Source of the DNA: Anniella stebbinsi
Taxonomy: Eukaryota; Chordata; Lepidosauria; Squamata; Anniellidae
Reading direction: 5' to 3'
NCBI GenBank assembly: GCA_029215795.1
Contig: JARDYH010000001.1
Coordinates: 200,577,654-200,641,653, forward strand
Length of the DNA stretch: 64,000 bases
Positions 33,955 through 44,569 of this stretch are shown here, one piece after another. A program made the translations under genes and the position numbers. Under the pieces are notes generated by a model, which worked only from the letters and a program-made list of their open reading frames with translations, was not told the DNA's origin and ran no database searches. Numbering within the stretch: position 1 is the stretch's first letter; each line of letters opens with the position of its first letter.

Positions 33955-34170
33955 AAGCGCTCTTTCAGTTAATTTTTTTGGAACATGGAAAAATGCAGTA
34001 TTATTTGTGAAAGTGAAAGAAAACACTTTTCACGTCTGTATTTGTGCTATTCCACAATATAGTGCCACCTAGAAGTTATGTAGTGGAAACGCTGGAAAGC
34101 TACATATTTGGATCTCAATTCTGCAACAAAACTGAGAATAGATAAAGCGGATAAACAGCCTTGTGTAGAA
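33955..34170. repeat. Interspersed repeat, second of a local pair
   Basis: A diverged direct copy of 33140-33395, about 0.7 kb away. A related piece in reverse may lie at 54765-54830 ('ccactaggtggtgttgtggt'). Confidence 0.6.
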
Positions 34171-34189
34171 AAGCCCAGTGACTTAGGTG

Positions 34190-34620
34190 TCCCAGATGTA
34201 GTAATAAGCCATTTAAGGAATTTGCTTGTGCTGATATGTTTCTGGTCTGAATTTAAAGCATTATTGATTATGTTTAAAACCCTAAGTGGCTTTGGACTTC
34301 AATATTTGAGGGAGCACTTCCCCTTGCATACACCTATCCAAGTATTAAGTTCTGCTAAGGGGGGTGCCCTCTGCATCCCACAATTGGGGACTGTACATTA
34401 TGTGGAGATGCGAAAGAGGACATCCTAAGAGGCCTGTTTGGCACTGATGATGGCCTTATTTCAGCACCGAGCTAAGACCTGGCTATTTATCCAAGCTACT
34501 GACTGTAACTCAGTTTGGTTTATTTGCTTGGGTTATTCATGTTTATTTTATAGTGATGGTGATTATAGTGGATTGTTGTTGATTTATAACTTGTGGAGAG
34601 CATGAGGTAAAGGAAAGGCC
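34190..34620 (+). mobile_element. L2-clade LINE ORF2 C-terminal fragment
   Basis: The frame to 34428 includes FKALLIMFKTLSGFGLQYLR and VLSSAKGGALCIP. These fit the conserved region after the L2 reverse transcriptase (compare VITFKALHGLGPGYL at 63330). The rest of the C-terminus is out of frame. Dead fragment. Confidence 0.6.
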
Positions 34621-34761
34621 AAACTACTATTGAGTTTTTAAAAAATAGAAGATTAGTTATATTTCCTCTTTTTGGGGGGCAAAAAATACAGGAACAAAGG
34701 GCTAATAGTGGAGCAAATTTGTTTTTTCCCCTTTGGGAGGGTAGGACCCAAACCAATGCCT

Positions 34762-34764
<3 letters not shown>

Positions 34765-34840
<76 letters not shown>
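34765..34840. repeat. Compound (TA)n(GA)n microsatellite
   Basis: (TA)n runs from 34765 to 34795, then (GA)n from 34804 to 34839. Confidence 0.95.
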
Positions 34841-34843
<3 letters not shown>

Positions 34844-35061
34844 TCAACTAAATGTTAAGAATAACTTCCTGAAGGTACAAGCTTAGAGCTGCCATGTGTC
34901 CTACTTTACAGAAGGCACTCCTTCATTTGAAGGCATCCTCTGTACGAAGGGTTGTCTGGTCCAAGTCTGGTTTAAAGATAAAGAACCTTAAGAAGAGAGA
35001 CTTTAAAGCTCATCAGCAGTGAGCACCTGGACAGTCAACTGAGCAAGCACACAGCTCACCT

Positions 35062-35183
35062 GGGCAGGATCTACACTCCTGCTTTATCAAGGTTTATAAT
35101 TGTTTTGACAACTGTTCAGGCCCAGGGCACATTCCATTGACCATTTTCAAAACATTATATCCTGCTTGGTGTAGATTTGGCCC
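35062..35183. mobile_element. Short MITE with GGCAGGATCTACAC-type ends
   Basis: The ends 'gggcaggatctacac' and 'gtgtagatttggccc' match the copy at 49058-49188 through the interior (tgacaactgtt, tatcctgcttgg). No clear 3-bp duplication at this copy. Confidence 0.65.
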
Positions 35184-35299
35184 CTTCTCATAGCCTTCCC
35201 CACCATGAGATGTATTGTATTTTAATTTTAATGATAGGAATTCTTTCTAACATTCGGTTTTATGCCAATCTGTGTTCACTTTTGCCCTCTTCTTTGGTG

Positions 35300-35482
35300 A
35301 TGTTGAAATGGCCACCATACATGAGCTATTCAACAGTGGAACAGACTACCACTGTTTTGTTGGGGTTTTCTAAACAGTGTCTGAGTGACCACTTTTCAGG
35401 GAGCTGTATTAGTAGATTTTCTGAAATGGCAGGGTGTTGGACTCAATGACCTTTGAGGCCCATTCCAACTCTATTCTATGAA
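35300..35482 (+). mobile_element. CR1 LINE 3' end
   Basis: 'gttggactcaatgacctttg', 'cattccaactctattctatg' is the standard end of amniote CR1 elements. 3' UTR only. Confidence 0.75.
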
Positions 35483-36470
35483 ATATGCCTAGACCCACCA
35501 GGTTCAACTACACTTTAGCCTTATTCAGAGAACAAAACAGTTATTTAAAATTAACTATTAAAAATGTAAATTTTAAATTAACTTTTAAAAAACCAACAAG
35601 GGAGACCAAAGGTATCCTGTGGGGCCATGTAAAAGCAGCCACATCTTGGAGAGATTACAGCTGGATTGTGATTTACTTCCACAGATGGGCTTGAAAATTA
35701 GCCATCAGAGGGAGCAAAAATCTAAGAGCTGACCATCTCAGAATCAGAGATAGCCAAATCTGTCAATTTTGGTTTCGCTCCATTTCTCATTTTTCCAAAC
35801 CTAAATTTGGTTTCTCCCAAACTTTGAGAAATTGTTTTCAAACTCCAATGAAAATCTGTAAGCATTTTTTTGTGCTCATTTCTTCTAATTCATTCATTTT
35901 TGTACACAATTAGGGTTGTCATACGCCCCGGAAAACCGGGATTGTCCTGGACTCCAATCAATTCCAAAATGTCCCGGCTGGTTGGTCAGGAATCCTGGAT
36001 TCTGAGTCCGAGAAATTCGGACCCCCAAAATGGTGCCTTGAGCCTGCTCAGCGGAGTGGCAGCAGCACAGAAAAAGATGGATCAATCTGCCGCCTTTTCC
36101 AGAGCACCACTGCTCCTCCACAGGCTCAAATGAGTCATTTACTATGACTCACCTTATTGTGCCTGCGGCTGTGTAGAACAAGAACAACAGCAAGGAAGGG
36201 CACACTACTCTCCTCAGGCTGCATGAGTCCAATGCACTGCGAAGGAGTTTGTGGTCAGAGCTTTGGGGTAAGCGTTGGAGCCGCTGGGTTGTTTGTGGGG
36301 GGGGGGAGAGAGTTTTGTGGGGTGTGTGAGGGAGGGAGGGGGAAGGAAAGGAGGGAGGGGAGAAAGAAAAGTTCACCCCCAAAAAATCATCCTTCAAATA
36401 TCCCTTTCCTTGGATTGGGGTTGCAAGCCTCAAATCTGTTACTTGGAAGTAAATTGCAGTGAATTTAAGA

Positions 36471-36790
36471 TAGGCTGACCAGATAAAATCCAGGTCAGGG
36501 CTCATGTAACTTTAACAGTTGTAGAGAAAAGGGAATTTCAGCCAGTGTCATTTGTATACAATTAGGTCCTGGTGAAATTCCCTCTTCATCACAACAGTTA
36601 AAGTTGCAGGCACTATACTAGAGTGACCATATACAAAAGAAGGCAGGGCCTCTGCAACTTTAACTGTTGTGATGAAGAGGGAATTTCACCAGGAACTAAT
36701 TGCATACAAATAACACTGGCTGAAATACCCTTTTCTCTACAACTGTTAAAGTTACATGAGCCCTAACCTGGATTTTATCTGGTCAGCCTA
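36471..36790 (+). mobile_element. Hairpin hAT-like MITE, 'AGATAAAATCC' end variant
   Basis: A 320-bp fold-back copy with exact duplication atttaaga at 36463-36470 and 36791-36798. Both termini carry the AGATAAAATCC variant. Confidence 0.9.
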
Positions 36791-36818
36791 ATTTAAGATG
36801 TCTGGATTTACAGTTGTT

Positions 36819-37137
36819 TAGGCTGACCATCTGAAAAGGAGGACAGGGCTCATATAACTTTAACAGTTGTAGAGAAAAGGGAATTTCAGCCAGTGTCATT
36901 TGTATGCAGTTAGTTCCTGGTGATATTCCCTCTTCATCACAACAATTAAAGTTGCAGAACCCTGCCTTCTTTTGTATATGGTCACTCTAGTATAGTGCCT
37001 GCACCTTTAACAGTTGTGATGAAGAGGGAATTTCACCAGGAACTAATTGCATACAAATGACACCTGCTGAAATTCCCTTTTCTCTGCAACTGTTAAAGTT
37101 ATATGAGCCCTGTCCTCCTTTTCAGATGGTCAGCCTA
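36819..37137 (-). mobile_element. Hairpin hAT-like MITE
   Basis: A fold-back copy with exact duplication cagttgtt at 36811-36818 and 37138-37145. The spacer is in the opposite orientation to its neighbour 28 bp away. Both termini share the variant gaccatctgaaaagg. Confidence 0.9.
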
Positions 37138-37419
37138 CAGTTGTTGATGTTTTAATTTAAAATTCCACTTTGCAAAAACGTGAAGTAACTTTCCTTGTAT
37201 ACAGTTGTGTTATGTGTGTAGAAAAATATTTCTCAAATAAAAAGAAAGAAAACAACAGAAACATTACTTTGCAATAAAGCGCAAAAGCAAACTTTCCTTT
37301 TTACTGAATAAAATACAGTAAAGGAGATTTTCATTTGGATTTTAAAAACAAAAACAAAAAATATACACGTGAGGGCACGATCCAGTTACTATAAACACTT
37401 TTAGCTATCTAAACTTATG

Positions 37420-37665
37420 CATGTTTAATTAGAAATAATTTCCATAGAACTCACAGGAACTTACTTCTGAGTAGATATGCAGTAAGTCCCATTGTCTGCA
37501 GTGGGGCTTGCTCCTGGGTAAATCTGCAGGGAAAAGCAGGCATTTAACGTTCTCCCATTGAAACCAATGAGACTGTAGAACCTTATGCATGTTTGCTCAG
37601 CCATAAGTCCCACTGTGTTCAACGAGTCCTACTCTCAAGTAGGCATGCATGGAATTGCAACCTTA
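37420..37665. repeat. Palindromic repeat family B
   Basis: Units include 'gaacttacttctgagtagat' and 'agtcccactgtgttcaacga', with 'ggaattgcaacc' at one end. Confidence 0.55.
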
Positions 37666-38064
37666 AAAATACTTAACTTTCATTGGATCATTCTTTAAGT
37701 TTAATTTGGGCTGTGTGTGTGGGCGGGGGGGTGTTGCCTTTTAAATATGTCTAAGAAAATCAACATTATTATCATTGTTTTTTGTTATTTACAATTCATT
37801 TTGATCTTGTCAGCTAGTGGCACCGAACAGTCCATATTCTGCTAGAGCCACCACTTGAACATGAAGTAGATGGCTACTTTGGGGTTAAACAATATCTTTT
37901 AATATTAATATTCTATGATAGCTACTTGGGCAATTGGGGTGGGGATAAGTCTCCGTATTGAATTCTTCTCTAGCTTTTGAGAACTAGTGGAGAAATGTAA
38001 TTTAGTGCCATTTTTGTTTGATTGCTTAAATTGTTCTTTGCCTATTATTTATTTGCAGATGCTT

Positions 38065-38165
38065 AAGCACTTTAGGCTGCAATCCTATACATACTTACCT
38101 GGGAATAAGTCCTATTTAATTCAATGGAATTTATTTCTGAGTAGACACACATAGGATTGCTATGT
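38065..38165. repeat. Palindromic repeat family B
   Basis: 'ggctgcaatcctatacatac' and 'gacacacataggattgct' are inverted ends around 'tcctatttaattcaatggaa'. This is the clearest single unit in the window. Confidence 0.7.
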
Positions 38166-38584
38166 TAGATAACTAAAGCTTAGATAGCTTTCTTCCTTTC
38201 CCTAGACCTTTACATATTGCTCAGTTTTTTTTAAATCCTAACCCCACCTCCCCCCCCCAAAAAAAATATTGTCCCGGTTTTGTGGATCCAGAATATGGCA
38301 ACCCTATACACTATATTTCCCTATATATATGGTTTTTGCTTTCAATCTTTCAAATATATTGCATTTTGGTTGTTATTTTCACTAATTTCTGCATTTTTTG
38401 TGTGCACGTTCTCCACATATATGGATTTTTGTATACTTTTTTAAAAAATTGAAGAACTCCAATGCAAAATTCAGAAAAGTGCAAATTTCACAGGATAACT
38501 GAGTTTCAGCTCACCTATTGGTCCAAAACGTGCAAATTAGATAAGTTTGTATTAAAATGTGAATCAAACAATTTCTCCCCCCAT

Positions 38585-39720
38585 CCCTATTCAGAATGGG
38601 CAAACAGTATGAGGGGGCCACCCAGCTAGTGCCTTCCCCATAGGCGGATTAGGGGCTGCTGTTTACACCAGAAGGACCAAAAGGATGCTCCAAGTAAGAA
38701 GAAACACTGGAGAAATTTCCTGCTATGACACAGGGTGGCTCCTTTGATTTTTTTTTTTTTAAGGTGGCAAAGGCAGCAGTCATTTGAATGCCAGCGAACG
38801 GCTTCTGAATGAATACAAAAGAGCAGACGGCACCACTTATTCCTGAAATTAGATGCAATCATATCTGTGAATCACAGAGCAGCAAATCACAGTAATTGAC
38901 ATTACAATGCATTATCCCACTGCACTACCTAACTGCGGTGTACCGCCTCAGCAGAACTACTCCTGGGTGACCTGGGCTGTTATCTGCCTAAGGCTCTGAG
39001 CCAGACCAAAGTGATAAAGCTACAAAAATAAAATGCTTTCTGCTGCAGAAAAAGGAGCAAATTAGAATTGGAGTCAAGCCCCCAGCTAATGCAAGACTAG
39101 CATCTTCTTGCTCACAGTTTGCATAATTAGAGATCATGAATGGTTTTGTTATTGTGCTAAAAATACTCCGGCTTTGTTTAAATCAGCTATTTCATTAACA
39201 GCATGGCTTTTGCACAAGCATTAGCAAGGTAGACAGGGCAGCAAAGAGAGAGGCTATATCCTTTAGTTAACACTTAAAAGTAAATTCAATTTTCCCCCCA
39301 CCGCGTACGGGCCCACTTAATTTTGATCTGCAAAAGCACTTGAGACAATTTGAGGAGACCCTGTTCTGCTATCTACCCTGTGGTGTTAATAAACGATACC
39401 GTGTCCCTCCATCTTCTCAAAGCAGTGGGGCGTGCGGGAAAGGCTTTCTCTGGCGATTTTTCCTTCCAAGAAAAGAGCGCTGGAGTTTTATGGTGTCTCT
39501 GTGCAAATTGCTTTAATTGCACACTTACAAGTCGGGAAGGAGTCGGAAGAGAGAAACAGGCAGACTAGAGAAGGACGCTCCAGATGCAGAATCGGGGCTG
39601 GAACTGAAGTCGAAGGAGCTCAGAACCACTCAGAGGCCTTGGCTTCAGCACCCAAAAGCAGCACACGCTCTGGGAAAGACACCGTCACCCAGGGTTCAGT
39701 AGCACATCTTTTGCAGGTCT
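38585..39720. other. Non-repetitive stretch, possible conserved noncoding DNA
   Basis: No repeat is recognised. 38870-39250 has balanced composition and homeodomain-like TAAT words (for example 'gcataattagagatcatga') without simple repeats, the texture of vertebrate noncoding enhancers. This is only an impression. Overlapping short frames at 39350-39722 show no family match. Confidence 0.25.
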
Positions 39721-39734
39721 AAAGGCCCCAGGGT

Positions 39735-39905
39735 CAGTCCTGGCAGCTTCCAGGTAAAGGATCTCTCAGGTGGTGACATGGTTGGGAAGACAGGAAGTAC
39801 CCTGGCCTGGCAAATGGATAACTACTGGTCTGGCAGCCAGTACAGAGAGGGCTGGGCTAGGTGGCTAAAGATCTGACCCAATATGCCACAGATTTCCATC
39901 TGTTA
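39735..39905 (+). repeat. tRNA-derived SINE, 3' portion
   Basis: 'cagcttccaggtaaaggatc' and 'ctgggctaggtggctaaaga' follow the order of the SINE body seen at 45540-45655. The tRNA head is missing or unreadable. Confidence 0.5.
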
Positions 39906-40504
39906 AAATTGTATATCTGAGTCCAGTGCCACACCTGGAACCCACTCCATTATAAGAAACCTTACAGATTAGCTCTCCAGCCAAGCAAGTTTAGAGGTAA
40001 TGGGGGAAGGAGGTAGTCCTAACAGCAATTGCTCTTTTTAAGCATGAAGTCTTCCCTTGTGCCTGTGGCTACCTTCCTTAGTGATGTCCAGGTTCCTTGT
40101 CCTTCCTGTTTTCTTAAAAAAATATTATTATTTTAGATGTCTTTTTAAAAATTACTTTTGCTTTAACTGGAGGAGTTAGAGTTCTGCAAAGAGGAGAGTC
40201 GGCCTCCAGTCTTATCTTTCTTTCCAAGAATGCCTCTGAGCCCCACGTGGTCCCCACAGGCATTCTTAGAAAATAAAAATGGCGGGTGACTGGAGCCCAG
40301 TGATTGGTTTGAAAAGATGCCCAACTGCCCAGGAAAAAAGAAAATAATAAGCTAAGCCTGGGGGTGGTAGGGACAGTACTGAGGGAGGACAAGGGGCGGG
40401 GGAGTGAGGGGAGTGTTCTGCCTGGGCTGTGTGTCTATGTTGCCTGTTATTGTTTTTCAGTGAGGAGTGTGTGTTTATGGGTGTGTTAGGTGGCTTGTTT
40501 AAGG

Positions 40505-40935
40505 GAGGGGGATGTGGCTCAGTTGTAGAGCACATGCTTGGCATGCTGAAGGTCCCCAGGTTCAATCCCTAGCCCCTCTAGATAGGGCTGGAAAAATTAG
40601 GGTGACGGGATAAAATCCAGGCCAGGGCTCATGTAACTTTAACAGTTCCTGGTGAAATTTCCTCTTTCTTCATCACACCAGTTAAAGGTGCAGGGGCCCT
40701 GCCTTCTTTTGTATATGGTCACTCTAGTATAGTGCCTGCAACTTTAACTGTGGTGATGAAGAGGGAATTTCACCAGGAACTAATTGCATACAAATGACTC
40801 TGGCTGAAATTCCCTTTTCTCTACAACTGTTAAAGTTACATGAGCCCTGACCTGGATTTTATCTGGTCAGCCTAGAAAAACTGCCTGAAACCCCAAGGAG
40901 CCGCTGCCAGTCAGTGTTGGGCCGAGAGTCTGATT
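40505..40935 (+). mobile_element. tRNA-derived SINE split by a hairpin MITE
   Basis: The head has an A box (TGGCTCAGTTGTAGAG, 40515-40530) and a B box (GGTTCAATCCC, 40559-40569), the internal RNA polymerase III promoter. After the MITE at 40598-40874, the body resumes with 'ctgcctgaaaccccaagga' and 'gccagtcagtgttgg'. It is transcribed by polymerase III when active; this copy is split. Confidence 0.8.
40598..40874 (-). mobile_element. Hairpin hAT-like MITE inside a SINE
   Basis: It runs from tagggtgacgggataaaatcc to ggattttatctggtcagccta, so both ends are the AGATAAAATCC variant. It is shortened to 277 bp by loss in the left arm. Flanks 'ggaaaaat' and 'gaaaaact' suggest a decayed duplication. 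Confidence 0.75.
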
Positions 40936-40939
40936 GAGT

Positions 40940-42090
40940 CTGAGACAGCTTCCCATATGTTTTGCTTGGGGTTTTGTGTATGTGATGTGTGTGTGTGTTT
41001 GGCCTGTGTGAGTTTCTGAGCATCACTAGTTTGACTTTTGTGAAATGGATATTTTGTTGTGCTTCTTGGAAGCAAATATGTGCTTGGGCGTTTGGGGCCA
41101 AGTCCCTTGCTTTGTACTCCCATTCTTGAACAAGCTACTTCTCGCTGAGCCTCATTGGTTTTCCTTCTCCGAAATAGATACTGGAGCAGAAAACTGGCTT
41201 CAAAAGAGTGGTTTTGTGCTTTGGAACTCAGCCCACACCTCCGTCTTGTACATAGGTTCTTGGGCAAGTTATTTTTCTTTTAGCCTCACTAGTGTGCCTC
41301 CTGGGAAGTGGGTGTTTTGTGACTGGCCATGCCCACTGACCCACCCACCATAGCAGCCATTTTGGGAATGGGCAAGGCCCCATAGCAGCCATTTTGTGAG
41401 ACTGCCCACTACAACCTCTCAAAATTCCAAATGTGCCTACCAGCCCAAAAGGTTCAAGGACCCCGACTTTAAGCAGTAGAGCTGATTAAAACTCCAAGGG
41501 GAAATTGCACTCCCCTGCTTTCAGGGCTTGCCCTACCTTTAGGCAGAGTGAATCATCTGCCTCAGGCAGAATTTGCTGGGGAGCAGGGGGCAGCAGCAAG
41601 GAGTTGGAGTACAGAACTATGTGTGTACATGGCCTGGCCTGCACATCCTAAGCTAGCTTGCTGCTTTTAGGTGCAATGGAGGACACTGCCCTGTTGCCAG
41701 CGTTAAACTAAGATTCAGCTGCCAGTCCAGCTGGCTTCTATGTGCAGACATACTGATCTTCACCTCAGACAGCAAAATATCTTGGGCCAGTCTTACCTCC
41801 TTTTCATGGCAAACATAAACCTGGGCATAGGAAAGCTTTCTTGCAGGTTATGGCAGCACAGAGAAGGAAAATGCCCTGCCAAAAGCTAATCAACAACTTG
41901 CAAGCAGATTTTTCAAAGGCTCTGTGAAAAGTGTTCAATTGGGGGGGGGGGGGGCTACACATTGCTGTACAAAGCTCTCCCACCCAGCAGCTGGCCACAC
42001 ATATCATTGCTTTGTCAACATCCCAAACGAGCAGAGGAGGCCTCACATCCATGGAATCATGGCAATCTGTGCACCCTACCTTATTTCTAT
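40940..42090. other. Anonymous sequence
   Basis: A G run lies at 41941-41954. Short frames at 40911-41353 show no recognisable product. Confidence 0.4.
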
Positions 42091-42094
42091 TATT

Positions 42095-42590
42095 GTTATT
42101 ATGTTATCTCTTTCTCGCTTGTGGCAGTTTTTCTAGACAGACATGATGGGATTTGCCAAGTCATGCTATCTTTTATTGATTCAGCAATTTCCTGACGATT
42201 GAGCATGTTTTAATTATGACTGCTTTCTGGATGTTGTTGTGGATGTATTCTGGTAGGCCCAGTTTCTGGAGGTTTTCTGTATATTTTTTTTGATGTGATA
42301 TCGATGACTGATGTGACTAATGGAATAATTGTGACCTTTTCCTGTTGCCATAGTTTTTTGACTTCCATGGCCAGTGGTGTATATTTGTCTCTCTTTTCTT
42401 CTTCCTTTTCAACAAAATGTTTGTCGATCGGTATCGCTATGTCAATGAGGTTTTTTTTTTCTTTTTTGCCTATGAACATTATGTCCGGTTGGTTGCAAGG
42501 TATTATTATTATTTCATCTCTTTCTCGCTCGTGGCGGTTTTTCTAGACGGACATGACGGGCTTTGCCAAGTCATGCTGTTATTATTATTA
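42095..42590 (-). mobile_element. R4-like LINE C-terminus plus a second copy of its 3' end
   Basis: Minus-strand 42210-42479 reads NLIDIAIPIDKHFVEKEEEK then KLWQQEKVTIIPLV. I recognise this as the C-terminal domain of a non-LTR element, most likely of the R4/Dong type with a restriction-like endonuclease. The 3' UTR at 42098-42165 ('gatttgccaagtcatgct') is repeated almost exactly at 42515-42580, each next to a TTA-rich tract. This is a tandem or head-to-tail pair. Confidence 0.55.
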
Positions 42591-42659
42591 TTTTGACCAC
42601 TGTGCGGCTAACCAATGGCAAGATGTTTGTGTTATCATCAGCACCATCTTGAGAGCAAG

Positions 42660-42850
42660 TTCTTAAGAAAGTGCCTTATACCAAGTCAGACCATTGACCC
42701 ATCTAGCCCAGTATTGTCAACACTGATGGGCAACAATGGCTCTCCAGGGTGTCAGATAGGAGTTTTCCCAGCCCTACCTGGAATAGAGGCTGAGATTTTT
42801 TTGCGTGCCAAGCAAATACGCTGCCAATGAGAAATGGCCCTTCCTCAAGC
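42660..42850 (-). repeat. tRNA-derived SINE, minus strand
   Basis: 'accaagtcagaccattgacc', 'gcccagtattgtcaacactg', 'ggctctccagggtgtcagat' and 'cccagccctacctgga' are the reverse complement of the SINE body. The tRNA head side (42800-42850) is degraded. Confidence 0.75.
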
Positions 42851-42984
42851 AGGAGTCACTGTAATTATGTTGCATCCATTTAAGCTGTAACGTCATTGTC
42901 ATTGCATTTCATTTCCCTCTGACCTCCATTGCTCCCTCCTTTTTCTCACTCTATGTGAACATGCTGCCAACTTATTTGGAGACT

Positions 42985-43775
42985 TGAATGTGTTGGTCAT
43001 TATCTTTAAAGCCCTACATGGTTTGGGTCCGGGTTACCTGCAGGATCGCCTTCTCCCATACAATCTACCCCGCATACTCAGGTCCTCTGGGAAGAACTTA
43101 CTACAGTCAGCCAAGACTGGGCTGACAACCGTTACCCAGAGGACCTTTTCTTCTGCGGCTCCCAGAACGTGGAATGACCTGCTGGAGGAGACTCGTCAAC
43201 TTAACAGTCTTTTAGAATTTAAGAAAGCTATAAAGACTGTTCTCTTCCAGCAGGCATATCACATAGGCTGACCATATGAAAAGGAGGACTGGGCTCATGT
43301 CACTTTAACTGTTGTAGAGAAAAGGGAATTTCAGCCGGTGTCATTTGTATACAATTAGTTCCTGGTGATATTCCCTCTTCATCACAACAGTTATAGTTGC
43401 AGGTACTATACTAGAGTGACCATATACAAAAGAAGGCAGGGCCCTTGCACCTTTAACTGTTGTGATGAAGAGGGAATTTCACCAGGAACTCACTGCATAC
43501 AAATGACACTGGCTGAAATTCCCTTTTCTCTACGACTGTTAAAGTGACATGAGCCCTGTCCTCCTTTTCATATGGTCAGCCTAGGCATATCCAGTGCAAT
43601 TTTAGAATGTTTTTAGGATGTTTTTTATGATGTTTTAATTCAGTTTTAATAATGTCTGCCATGTTTTAATCAGTTTTATGTATTTTATCATATTTTATAT
43701 TTACTGTTGTTCCCCGCCTCGATCCAAATGGAGAGGCGGGTAAGAAATAAATTATTATTATTATTATTATTATTT
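42985..43775 (+). mobile_element. L2-clade LINE 3' end, split by a hairpin MITE
   Basis: The frame 42984-43271 encodes IIFKALHGLGPGYLQDRLLP, RILRSSGKNLLQSAKTGLTT and FSSAAPRTWNDLLEETRQ, the L2 ORF2 C-terminus, close to the 63-kb copy. After the MITE (43264-43583) come the 3' UTR, a perfect CCCGCCTC/GAGGCGGG hairpin (near 43716-43740) and a (TTA)n tail. Dead and 5'-truncated. Confidence 0.85.
43264..43583 (+). mobile_element. Hairpin hAT-like MITE inside L2
   Basis: A 320-bp copy with gaccatatgaaaagg-type ends. 'ggcatatc' occurs on both sides (43254-43261 and 43584-43591) but is offset by two or three bases on the left, so the duplication is imperfect or followed by a small insertion. Confidence 0.85.
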
Positions 43776-43799
43776 TAGGTTTACCAATTGAAATCATTA

Positions 43800-44345
43800 A
43801 TGCCAACTGGGTTAAATGATAAATTAGAACTGTCATCTTATCTTTAAGGTGAGGTTTTTCAGGAACAGTATTTTTCATTACAGCCTTGTGCAGCTTTCCT
43901 ATCTAATGATGATTGCATTCTTTCTCAGCCTAATTAATTAATGATGGCTCACACACTGGACCTTCTTTAAATCGCAGTAGCTTATTTCCAATTACACTTA
44001 ATTATTGGCACTTCAGGTGTTATATATTGGTATAGCTACATTGAGTGTTTATCATTCCTTTCCTCGGTCAGGACTGAAGAGAACACGAATGGTTGTGAGC
44101 TGCTGAGGCAGGTTAATATATCTATTCTATTTTATTTTAATTTATTTATAGTATAAAATTATTGAACTGAGTTATATTGAATTTTGTAAATTATCTGTTA
44201 CAGTTGATGATAAGAATCTAAAATACTTATTACTACACGGGAAAAAAATATAACTCCCACCTAGAAAGGTAATAAAACCTTTACCTTCAAGTTTTAAGGA
44301 TAGTTTCTTGGATATAAATGGCTTAGCATAAATACTGTTTTACTC
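43800..44345. other. Non-repetitive AT-rich stretch, possible conserved noncoding DNA
   Basis: 43890-44050 has dense TAATTA words ('cctaattaattaatgatgg', 'ttccaattacacttaattat') without being a simple repeat. No gene is seen. The regulatory reading is an inference from texture alone. Confidence 0.25.
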
Positions 44346-44348
44346 ATT

Positions 44349-44566
44349 GGCTGAATTCAGATGACACAATAAGCAACTGGGGGGGGGGGGAATCGTCAGT
44401 TGTATAGACTATTGTGTTGTCCGAATGCTGCCATAGTCAACTCAGCGCTGATCCTAATCCCCACCACAGTTGATTATTTATTACCATGTGGGGAGCCCCC
44501 CCAGATGAACAACTGTAAAGTTGATTATTACCCCACCGTTGACTATCGTGTTGTCCGAATTCAGCC
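44349..44566. mobile_element. Harbinger-like MITE with 3-bp duplication
   Basis: The inverted ends 'ggctgaattcagatgacaca' and 'gtgttgtccgaattcagcc' lie between two att trinucleotides (44346-44348, 44567-44569). The same end type occurs at 59221-59753. A 3-bp duplication fits PIF/Harbinger. No transposase. Confidence 0.65.
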
Positions 44567-44569
44567 ATT

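Larger units (their letters stand above)
35911..38306. mobile_element. 2.4-kb hAT-like element containing two nested hairpin MITEs
   Basis: Ends TAGGGTTGTCATAC and ATGGCAACCCTA are inverted. Flanking 8-mers tacacaat (35903-35910) and tacactat (38307-38314) match at 7 of 8. Subterminal 'cccggaaaaccggga' mirrors 'tcccggttttgtgg'. The interior shows no transposase frame. It holds two hairpin copies (36471, 36819) and family B repeats. It splits a T-rich repeat whose halves lie at 35750-35902 and 38315-38580. Confidence 0.7.

Noticed and set aside
34653..34847. Leu/Ser and Ile/Tyr repeat protein
   Set aside because: Pure translation of the (TA)n(GA)n microsatellite; the same applies to 32116-32349 and 62246-62500.
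35911..38306. Tc1/mariner origin based on TA at both ends
   Set aside because: TA is part of the inverted ends (TAGGG...CCCTA) and the flanking 8-mers match at 7 of 8, which fits hAT better.
40515..40569. A functional tRNA gene
   Set aside because: A and B boxes are present but no cloverleaf with acceptor pairing can be drawn, and the unit repeats elsewhere with a SINE body.
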